Assembly: GCA_910588545.1 (NCBI GenBank)
Contig: CAJUOU010000002.1
Coordinates: forward strand, 190,121 to 254,120
From: an uncultured Christensenellaceae bacterium
Lineage (GTDB): Bacteria > Bacillota > Clostridia > Christensenellales > UBA3700
Length of the DNA stretch: 64,000 nucleotides
Direction of reading: 5' to 3'
The notes beneath the pieces were generated by a model. It made no database searches, had not been told where the DNA came from, and saw only the letters and a program-made list of their open reading frames with translations. Shown here piece by piece: positions 35,443 to 42,298 of the stretch; position 1 is the stretch's first letter, and the number at the start of each line of letters is the position of its first letter. The position numbers were made by a program, and so were the translations under genes.

Positions 35443-35832
35443 ATGAAAAAATTTTCCACATATAACGGGCTTTTTACACATAATCCGACTGTTTTTCCGC
35501 AAAGTATTACACATAAAAACAATGAGCAAACAAACTTTTCGGCTTACCAAAGTACCAATACCAATGCACAGGATAATACCGAAGAAACGGAAGTCCAAGG
35601 GCAAATTTTGCACTATCCGCAATCGGAACAAGATTATCCGTTTATTCAAGCAAAGCCTAATATTCCAAATAACGAACAATCAAAAAATGACAAAGTGCCC
35701 GAAGATTCAAATAAAACGGAAGATTTACCCGATTATTCTGATTATAAACTATCTCATAACGCCAAATTTATATTGGAGTGCATGCGATTGCATGACAAAA
35801 TAATCGGTCAACACGAAAAATCAAGCAAATAA
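35443..35832 (+). CDS. Small hydrophilic protein, unknown
   Basis: A 129-residue product with no recognised family, rich in Asn, Gln, Glu, Ser and Thr and probably disordered, with a short helical C-terminus (SHNAKFILECMRLHDKIIGQ). Support for it being real: AGGTG 5 nt before the ATG, a TATAAT box at 35369-35374, and a stop only 2 bp from the convergent rsmI stop. The -35 region is poor. An 84-codon ORF on the opposite strand is regarded as a shadow. Confidence 0.55.
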   Translation: MKKFSTYNGLFTHNPTVFPQSITHKNNEQTNFSAYQSTNTNAQDNTEETEVQGQILHYPQSEQDYPFIQAKPNIPNNEQSKNDKVPEDSNKTEDLPDYSDYKLSHNAKFILECMRLHDKIIGQHEKSSK

Positions 35833-35834
35833 GC

Positions 35835-36647
35835 TTACAAAACCTCGATTGCGACTTTATAAACAATATCTTTAGCAACATTTCTTTCGGATGCAGTAGT
35901 TTTTATTGCATCTTTTTTTGTCATACCCTTTTTGATATTATACTTCAAATGTTCCTCTATACTCATACTACACAAATCGCTTGTAAAGTCCTTACCCTCG
36001 ACTATGACCACATACTCTCCTCGTGGCTCTTCGATTTGCATTTCCCCAAGTATTCCCCTTTCCACACGTTCGAATACTTTTGTAATTTCTTTTACAACGA
36101 CAACATTTCTCCTGCCAAAAATTCCAAACAAATAATTCAAATCGTCATTGATATTATGTGGCGAACAATAAAAAACCAACTGAATATCTATATTTTTATA
36201 CGGCAACAATAGGTTGTCTTTATCTTTATTTTTTTCGGGCAAAAAACCCAAAAAACAAAAACCGCGTCTTGTGATACCCGATAAAGCCATTGCACTTGTA
36301 ACAGCGGTAGCACCCGGAACAACAGTATGTTGGATGTCGTTTTCCACAGCCATTTGCACCAAAATAGCCCCCGGGTCGGAAATGCAAGGCATACCTGCAT
36401 CCGTAATCAAGGCTATGTTTTTCCCCTCTTCTAACAACTCGATTATTTTTTGTCCGCTACTTCTTTCCTTGTGCAAATAATAGCTTATAAGCGGTTTTTT
36501 TATATCTAGTTTTTGCAACAAAATACCACTATGCCTTGTATCTTCACACGCAATCATATCAACACTTTTAAGTGTTTCGATAGCTCTTAAAGTTATATCC
36601 CCCATATTGCCGATAGGAGTACCTACCAAATACAAAATACCAGACAT
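35835..36647 (-). CDS. rsmI: 16S rRNA (cytidine-1402-2'-O)-methyltransferase
   Basis: A 270-residue tetrapyrrole-methylase-fold enzyme that 2'-O-methylates C1402 in the decoding centre using SAM. Motifs: LYLVGTPIGNMGDITLRA, CEDTRHSGILL, LITDAGMPCISDPGAIL and VVPGATAVTSAMALSG, all typical of RsmI. The ATG follows the stop of the upstream membrane-protein gene directly, with no intervening base. Confidence 0.95.
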   Translation of the reverse strand: MSGILYLVGTPIGNMGDITLRAIETLKSVDMIACEDTRHSGILLQKLDIKKPLISYYLHKERSSGQKIIELLEEGKNIALITDAGMPCISDPGAILVQMAVENDIQHTVVPGATAVTSAMALSGITRRGFCFLGFLPEKNKDKDNLLLPYKNIDIQLVFYCSPHNINDDLNYLFGIFGRRNVVVVKEITKVFERVERGILGEMQIEEPRGEYVVIVEGKDFTSDLCSMSIEEHLKYNIKKGMTKKDAIKTTASERNVAKDIVYKVAIEVL

Positions 36648-37205
36648 TTAAGCACCTCTTACCAATCCGACTACCAAAATTACAATGCACAAAGCTATCC
36701 ACAAACTGTTAAAGCATATTACGGGATATAATCTGTTTTTTAACATTTTATTAAAATCCGCCAATTCTTCAGTAGCAAGCATTTCTTCAAATTTTTCCTT
36801 ATCGCAAAGTACAATATCTTTTTTGTTTTCTATATTCAACACGCCAATATATTCCGACTTTTCTGCCAAGCTTTTAAGCTCGTAAATATTGGACTCAATT
36901 TGCATTTTACCCCGATTTTTGACGGATAAATACACTTTATCTCCCACAAAAAACGCAGTTGCAAGCACTAATATAATAAGTGTAAAATTGCTCTCTGCAA
37001 TGTTGTAATCGCCTGCAAGATATAAGCTTATTGAAAAGGCATAAAGCAACACGATATACGCAATTATTGTGTAATCATTAAAGCTTTTTACTATTAAATT
37101 GTTATAGTAATTATCTTTTTTTAATTTATACAAAACATTTAAAACAAGCTTTGCAATAAAAAATATCATACAAATAATTACTAAAAAAATAAATAACCCT
37201 TTCAT
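36648..37205 (-). CDS. Four-helix membrane protein, unknown
   Basis: A 185-residue protein not assigned to a family. Hydrophobic helices lie at the N-terminus (FIFLVIICMIFFIAKLVLNV), around residues 45-65 and 73-92, and at the C-terminus (SLWIALCIVILVVGLVRG), with a charged ~65-residue loop between the third and fourth. AGGAG precedes the ATG by 5 nt. It abuts rsmI. Confidence 0.72.
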   Translation of the reverse strand: MKGLFIFLVIICMIFFIAKLVLNVLYKLKKDNYYNNLIVKSFNDYTIIAYIVLLYAFSISLYLAGDYNIAESNFTLIILVLATAFFVGDKVYLSVKNRGKMQIESNIYELKSLAEKSEYIGVLNIENKKDIVLCDKEKFEEMLATEELADFNKMLKNRLYPVICFNSLWIALCIVILVVGLVRGA

Positions 37206-37322
37206 ATATACTCCTGCTAAGATTTTACCATATTATCCCTCACAAGTCAAGTTTTACTAATTGTTTGCATTAATTCTCTTGTGGTCAAAATACAAAAATT
37301 TTTCAATTTTTTTGCAAATTAT

Positions 37323-37374
37323 TTGACATTGGTAAAAATTTATGTTAACCTAATATCGACATAGCGGTTAACGT
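37323..37374 (+). promoter_or_regulatory. BirA-type operator over the bioY promoter
   Basis: ATGTTAACC (37342-37350), 15-bp spacer, GGTTAACGT (37366-37374) is a near-perfect match to the biotin repressor BirA operator. It overlaps the expected -10 region of a promoter with TTGACA at 37323-37328. Biotin-loaded BirA should repress bioY. Confidence 0.82.
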
Positions 37375-37407
37375 AAACTAATATGGACTAAATTTTAGGA
37401 GCAACTT

Positions 37408-38145
37408 ATGACAAAATTATTTAAAAGCAATCTCACAAACCGTAGCAAAACAAAAATGCTTGCATTAACTGCTGTGTTTACCAGCCTTGTAATAGTAGGA
37501 GCGTTTGTCAAATTCGAAATACCTGTAATCCCATTTACTTTACAAACATTTGCCGTGCAATTAACATCTTCGATGTTAGGACCTTGGTGGGGCGCATTGG
37601 CAATCGGGCTTTACTTGTTTATGGGACTAATCGGTATTCCTATTTTTACTAAAGGCGGCGGATTTACCTATGTATTGCAACCTACTTTCGGCTATTTGAT
37701 AGGATTTTTTATTGGAGCCATTGTTGGTGGAATCATTATAAATTGCTTTAAAAAGAAAACTTTTTGGGCTTATCTTGCAGGAAATATAGTTAACTTACTT
37801 ATCGCTTACGCTTGCGGAATGATTTATTTTTATCTTTTGCAAACTTTGTATTTCGGCAAAGCAGTCAGCGCTTATACAATTTTTGTATCTTTATTTTTAA
37901 TATTCCTACCGGGCGATTTAACCTTTACGGTCATTGCATCTTACGCCGCTAAAAAATTAAAGCCTAATTTAGATAAATTTATTTATCAAACGGCAACAGA
38001 TGAGGATATAAAAAACTTTGAGGAAAACACTGAAAATTCAGAAATCTCGGAAGTAGCATGTGGTGCTATAAATGACAAAAACAGGGAAATAACAAAAGAT
38101 ATAGTAGCTAAAGACAACTTGGGAGATGACAACACAATAAATTAA
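37408..38145 (+). CDS. bioY: Biotin transporter BioY
   Basis: A 245-residue S component of a biotin ECF transporter, about six helices. Motifs: IPVIPFTLQTFAVQLTSSMLGPWWGALA, GLIGIPIFTKGGGFTYVLQPTFGYLIGF and FLPGDLTFTVIASYAAKKL, all standard BioY. The last ~50 residues are an acidic, Asn/Glu-rich tail that most BioY proteins lack. The upstream BirA operator supports biotin control. EcfA/EcfT energy subunits are not in the window. Confidence 0.95.
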   Translation: MTKLFKSNLTNRSKTKMLALTAVFTSLVIVGAFVKFEIPVIPFTLQTFAVQLTSSMLGPWWGALAIGLYLFMGLIGIPIFTKGGGFTYVLQPTFGYLIGFFIGAIVGGIIINCFKKKTFWAYLAGNIVNLLIAYACGMIYFYLLQTLYFGKAVSAYTIFVSLFLIFLPGDLTFTVIASYAAKKLKPNLDKFIYQTATDEDIKNFEENTENSEISEVACGAINDKNREITKDIVAKDNLGDDNTIN

Positions 38146-38158
38146 AGCTATTCATATT

Positions 38159-38186
38159 ATAATTCGGGATGAAAATTCCGAATTAT
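38159..38186 (+). terminator. Terminator of bioY
   Basis: Stem ATAATTCGG / CCGAATTAT followed by a T-run. Confidence 0.75.
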
Positions 38187-38348
38187 TTTTTTGCTGTAAA
38201 ATTCAACTAAAATGATTTTGAATAAGCAATAATACGTATTCAACTAAACTGTTAAATAATTATACTTAATCCATTCAATTCAAAAATATGGTATTTTAAA
38301 AAATGAAAAATATTTTAAAATTATTTAAACTATTGTAAATTCAAACCA

Positions 38349-38380
38349 CAAAAAGTTGACTTAAACAAGTCAACTTTTTG
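38349..38380 (-). terminator. Terminator of the rubredoxin gene
   Basis: A perfect stem AAAAAGTTGACTT / AAGTCAACTTTTT with a 4-nt loop; symmetrical. 38187-38348 holds no gene. Confidence 0.75.
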
Positions 38381-38424
38381 TAGTTAATATCGATTTTTGA
38401 CAGTTTTTTACATTTTAATATCTA

Positions 38425-38583
38425 TTATTCATTTTCCGAAAACTGTTCCTTACCTACACCGCAAAGAGGACAGGTAAATGTATCGGGTACATTATTCCAC
38501 ATAGTTCCTGCGGCAACACCTTCGTCGGGATATCCCAAGTTTTCGTCATATTCAAAACCGCAAATATTACAAATATATTTCAA
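38425..38583 (-). CDS. Rubredoxin
   Basis: A 52-residue rubredoxin read directly from the minus strand: MKYICNICGFEYDENLG, then GYPDEGVAAGT and FTCPLCGVGKEQF. The two CxxCG knuckles bind a single Fe. It starts with TTG at 38583, supported by AAGGTGGA about 7 nt upstream. Rubredoxins carry electrons in anaerobes, often to oxygen- and peroxide-reducing enzymes. It is downstream of the LOG-fold gene on the same strand. Confidence 0.93.
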   Translation of the reverse strand: MKYICNICGFEYDENLGYPDEGVAAGTMWNNVPDTFTCPLCGVGKEQFSENE

Positions 38584-38640
38584 ATTATCTTCCACCTTTT
38601 TTGTTTTATAAACTTATTGTGTGTAATTTTTGCAATATTA

Positions 38641-39228
38641 TCAGTTTTTCCTTATTCCGTCTTCAAAAACAATACCTTTATGACGTTTATAATATTTATC
38701 TATATTGTTATTCAATATTTCAGCAACTTGCTTACCACTTGTAGCAGGATATACCATATCGTTTTCAATTTCGGGATAACGCACTCTGCTATCTATTTTT
38801 AAGCCTGCAAGTTTACTGCTCCACCCTTCGACATTGCTTATGCCGATAATAAGCCTGCCAAAAGTCCAAGCAAAAGCCATTTCGGAAAGTGTGCCTGCCC
38901 CACCGCCGATTGCTACTACTGCGCTTGCGTTTGCAACAAGGGCATTACGCATAACATCAAGTCCTGTAGGAATGACTATATCCGCAAATTCATTTACTTC
39001 GTTAATATCAAAAGATGGAACTAATGCGATAATGTCTCCCTCTTTATATTTTTCGGAAGATTTTGCACCTTTGCAAGCCGCACTCATAACACCGCCCAAT
39101 CCACCTGTTTGAATCCTATATCCGTTATCTACAAGTGCTTTTCCAACCTCAAAAGCAATTTTATATTTGTCCGAATTTTCTGCAATCCTAGCATCCCCTG
39201 CTATAGCTATTATTTTTCTTCGCTCCAT
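38641..39228 (-). CDS. TIGR00725 / LOG-fold (SLOG) protein
   Basis: A 195-residue Rossmann-like protein with IAIAGDARIAENSDKY, GYRIQTGGLGGVMSAACKGAK, DVMRNALVANASAVVAIGGG and GAGTLSEMAFAW, the nucleotide/phosphoribohydrolase motif of the SLOG superfamily (PGGxGTxxE type). TIGR00725 family members have no settled function. GGAG stands in front of the ATG. Confidence 0.85.
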   Translation of the reverse strand: MERRKIIAIAGDARIAENSDKYKIAFEVGKALVDNGYRIQTGGLGGVMSAACKGAKSSEKYKEGDIIALVPSFDINEVNEFADIVIPTGLDVMRNALVANASAVVAIGGGAGTLSEMAFAWTFGRLIIGISNVEGWSSKLAGLKIDSRVRYPEIENDMVYPATSGKQVAEILNNNIDKYYKRHKGIVFEDGIRKN

Positions 39229-39432
39229 ACATCTCCTTAAATCAAGTCAAATTAAATTTTCATATAAATAATAAACATCAATACTCAATCTATTATTCCT
39301 ATTATTAGTAATTATATTTTATATTTTTCACAAAAATTCAATTTTTTTCAATTTTTAAGTAATTTAATATTTTCTATCGTATATTTATCAATTTTAAATC
39401 ATTATTTTGTAAATCTCAGTGACTGAACAAAA

Positions 39433-39912
39433 TTATTCAAACTTTTTACCGCAATTTATGCAATAATCCGCATCTTCTTCATTTTGAGTGTCGCAATCTT
39501 TGCAACATTTTGATTTTAATAATTTTGCACCACATTTTTCGCAATAATCTGCAGTTTCACCGAAAATCTCTCCGCATTTTGGGCAATGTTTTCCTTTATC
39601 CATACTTTCTAATATACTTCCGCCAAAATAAAGTTGCTTTGCGGTTACATAATAAAAAGCTCCGATAGCATTAATTATAGCACCTATAATAACAACTAAA
39701 CTACCATAAATATTTATTGTATCATTCTTTCGTGGAAGTATAAACATAAGTATAAATCCAACAATCAAAACAATAATACCTGCAAATAACATAGGCAAAC
39801 CGGTTTTAATCATTTTCTTTTGAAGTTCTTTCACTTTGTCTATATCAATAGTTTTATTGGTTTTTTTTGCAATACTTAAAATGTATTTATTCATTATTTG
39901 ATTTTTATCCAT
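39433..39912 (-). CDS. Double zinc-ribbon membrane protein (paralogue B)
   Basis: A 159-residue protein with two central membrane helices (MLFAGIIVLIVGFILMFIL and GSLVVIIGAIINAIGAFYY) and C-terminal zinc-ribbon knuckles: CPKCGEIFG, YCEKCGAKL, CCKDCDTQN and YCINCGKKF. The ATG at 39912 with GAGGGTG upstream is chosen over one ten codons earlier. It resembles its upstream neighbour in layout, suggesting tandem duplication. Function is unknown. Confidence 0.75.
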   Translation of the reverse strand: MDKNQIMNKYILSIAKKTNKTIDIDKVKELQKKMIKTGLPMLFAGIIVLIVGFILMFILPRKNDTINIYGSLVVIIGAIINAIGAFYYVTAKQLYFGGSILESMDKGKHCPKCGEIFGETADYCEKCGAKLLKSKCCKDCDTQNEEDADYCINCGKKFE

Positions 39913-39922
39913 ATTATCACCC

Positions 39923-40495
39923 TCATTCAATGCTACTTTCAATTTCAGTTTTTTGCACGCTGTCTACACTATCATCTAATTTGACTGCAAGTGTAGTTCC
40001 GCATTTTTTACAAAATCTTGCGTTATGACTATTTATAGTACCGCAACTACTACACTCTGTTTGCAATTTAAATTTTGCACCGCACTTTCCGCAAAAATTA
40101 TCGCTTTCGCTTATACTGCTACCACAAAACGGACATTTACTCATAATAATGTCACCTACAAGACATTTTGACGCCATATAAAAAGTAAAGCCTACTTTAA
40201 ATAATGCTGGCGAAAAATTAACAATAAAAGCACCTGCGAATAAAAATACGATAAATAATATCAAACCTAAAATATATTGGTCTTTTAACAGCAACATTAA
40301 TAAACTCAATATACCTAACCCTAAAAACAATACTCCTACAAAAATATTTACGAAGCTTATAAGCATTATACTCTTTCCGTTTTTATGCAATTTATCAACA
40401 CTTATGTTACCATTGCTGTCAGTCACGTATTTCATAAAGCGTTCAATCATATTCATATACATTTTTGTATAATTTCTATAATAACCAAATCTCAT
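39923..40495 (-). CDS. Double zinc-ribbon membrane protein (paralogue A)
   Basis: A 190-residue protein with two helices (ISFVNIFVGVLFLGLGILSL and ILGLILFIVFLFAGAFIVNF) and C-terminal knuckles CPFCGSS, FCGKCGAKF, CSSCGTIN and FCKKCGTTL. It has the same layout as paralogue B. GGAGAG is present before the ATG. It lies 10 bp behind the GH20 gene, so all three are probably one transcript. Confidence 0.75.
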   Translation of the reverse strand: MRFGYYRNYTKMYMNMIERFMKYVTDSNGNISVDKLHKNGKSIMLISFVNIFVGVLFLGLGILSLLMLLLKDQYILGLILFIVFLFAGAFIVNFSPALFKVGFTFYMASKCLVGDIIMSKCPFCGSSISESDNFCGKCGAKFKLQTECSSCGTINSHNARFCKKCGTTLAVKLDDSVDSVQKTEIESSIE

Positions 40496-40505
40496 TTTTC
40501 TCTCC

Positions 40506-42065
40506 TTATATTTTTTTTTGATTCTTAATTTTTCTTTTTAACATAAAATTATCAATATTCAAATACAGCCCTTGCCAGACAAGTTGTCTTTTTTCAAACC
40601 ATAATTTTGAAAAGAACTTTCTTATACCGTTTGGATTGTATATACCTTTCCTAGGCACTTTTACATCAAATTTTCGGATAAATTGTTTTTCAAACTCGAG
40701 TTTTTGCAAAAATTTTTGATAATCTTTATTGCTCTCCCCGCTCCAAAAAATTTCACTTATTGCAAACACCCTTGGAAACATATTAAATTTAGCTTTTTTC
40801 ACATTTTTAACATACTCTGTCCAAAGACAAGTTTCATAACCGAAAATAGCTTTTGTATCATCAATACCCGTTACTCCTTGAGTATTATATGAATCGTCCA
40901 AAGTAATATATCCGTAAGGTAAATCGATATAGTAACCACTACTATTAGAGGTTATTACTCTTCTGCCACTTTTTACGACATTTGCAAACTCGACATCTTT
41001 TTTCGTCCCCCAAAACTGCAATATTATTTCTTTATTAGGTACTATTTTGTCATTTTCGTCAAACTTGTTATACCACACTATAGTTTGTTTTCCTTTTGCA
41101 GATAGGTAATCAGCCAAATAATTTGCAAAATACAGCTGTAGCTGTTCCATATTGTCAAGACCTAATTCTTTTAGTTTTCTATTGCAATTTTCGCACAACT
41201 CCCAACGCTTTTTAAGTGCTTCGTCCCCACCTATATGAATATACTCGTCCGTAAAAATCTCGCAAAGCTCGTCAAGTATATCCTTGCAAAATGTATAAGT
41301 AAAATCTTTACCTGCACACATTATGTCAAATTTAATACCCCAATGCGTCGAAACTTTCAACTTCCTGTTAAAGCAAGACAGTTCTGGATAACAAGCAAGT
41401 GCCGACATTGTATGCCCGGGCATATCTATCTCGGGGATAACTTTTATAAATCTTTCGTGACAATATTGTACAATTTCCTTAAGCTCGTATTTGTTATAAA
41501 ATCCACTCTCTTTTTTTATGCCAAAGTTAGTATGCGAACGGTGGCTGCCTATCTCGGTAAGTTTAGGATATTTATTCGACTCAAACCTCCAACCCTGGTC
41601 CTCTGTCAAATGCCAATGAAAATAATTGAATTTATATAAAGCCGCGTAATCGATAATAGTCTTAACATCCGCAACCGAATAAAAATATCTACCGACATCT
41701 AGCATAAATCCTCTAAATGAATTTTTCGGCTCATCTTCCAAAGTAAAACCACATAACGGCTGAGATAAAATTTGCTTTAATGTAGTAACCGCCCTAAAAA
41801 TACCTTCCTCTGTGCATGCACATACTGTCATTCCGTTAACCTGTGCATCAATACTGTACCACTCCTTGCAGTGGTCGTCCGATAAAATTTTAAATTCAAT
41901 AATATAACCTTTATCCGAACAGTAGTATTCAGTTTTGTCAGTTATAAAGCTTTGCAAATCTTTTTTTGCAAACTCAGATAAATCTCCTTGCAAACTAATT
42001 TCGTCAAAATTAATTTGCAAATCATTTTCCTTAATGCTTTTTACTTGCGGTACGATTTTTATCAT
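40506..42065 (-). CDS. Beta-N-acetylhexosaminidase, GH20
   Basis: A 519-residue GH20 enzyme. The N-terminal GH20b-type domain (~110 residues) precedes the barrel with FRGFMLDVGRYFYS, NYFHWHLTEDQGWRFE, IPEIDMPGHTMSALACYP and the catalytic Asp-Glu in YIHIGGDEALKKRW. Typical substrates are terminal beta-GlcNAc or beta-GalNAc in host N- and O-glycans, glycolipids or chitobiose. There is no signal peptide, so it acts on imported oligosaccharides. The C-terminus is basic. Confidence 0.93.
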   Translation of the reverse strand: MIKIVPQVKSIKENDLQINFDEISLQGDLSEFAKKDLQSFITDKTEYYCSDKGYIIEFKILSDDHCKEWYSIDAQVNGMTVCACTEEGIFRAVTTLKQILSQPLCGFTLEDEPKNSFRGFMLDVGRYFYSVADVKTIIDYAALYKFNYFHWHLTEDQGWRFESNKYPKLTEIGSHRSHTNFGIKKESGFYNKYELKEIVQYCHERFIKVIPEIDMPGHTMSALACYPELSCFNRKLKVSTHWGIKFDIMCAGKDFTYTFCKDILDELCEIFTDEYIHIGGDEALKKRWELCENCNRKLKELGLDNMEQLQLYFANYLADYLSAKGKQTIVWYNKFDENDKIVPNKEIILQFWGTKKDVEFANVVKSGRRVITSNSSGYYIDLPYGYITLDDSYNTQGVTGIDDTKAIFGYETCLWTEYVKNVKKAKFNMFPRVFAISEIFWSGESNKDYQKFLQKLEFEKQFIRKFDVKVPRKGIYNPNGIRKFFSKLWFEKRQLVWQGLYLNIDNFMLKRKIKNQKKI

Positions 42066-42090
42066 ATCAATCCCCTATTACATTATATAT

Positions 42091-42119
42091 ATTTTACCAT
42101 ATATTCATTTTATAGTCAA
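42091..42119 (-). promoter_or_regulatory. Promoter for the GH20 gene
   Basis: Minus strand TTGACT (42119-42114), 17-bp spacer ending ATATATGG, TAAAAT (42096-42091). Confidence 0.7.
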
Positions 42120-42129
42120 TAGATAAAGA

Positions 42130-42154
42130 TAATATCTACATATCGTAGATATTA
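42130..42154. promoter_or_regulatory. Palindrome upstream of the GH20 promoter
   Basis: Arms TAATATCTAC and GTAGATATTA are perfect complements around a 5-bp centre (ATATC), about 11 bp beyond the -35 box. A regulator binding site is likely; the regulator is unknown. Confidence 0.45.
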
Positions 42155-42249
42155 TTAATAACAATTTGTTATATAATATCTTTAGATATATGATTTTCGC
42201 ATACAATTTAAAGTATATTCCACGTTACGGAGAATTTGTTTATAAAATA

Positions 42250-42274
42250 ACCTTGAGCCTGCTTGGCACAAGGT
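42250..42274 (-). terminator. Terminator of the P-type ATPase gene
   Basis: ACCTTG-GCC / GGC-CAAGGT stem with one internal mismatch; the minus-strand T-run (TATTTTATAAA) is weak. Confidence 0.55.
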
Positions 42275-42298
42275 CATTTAATAGTTTTTAATTTAAGT

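Noticed and set aside
35425..35679. 84-codon minus-strand ORF opposite the small hydrophilic gene
   Set aside because: No ribosome binding site, shadow-like composition; the plus-strand frame has better signals.
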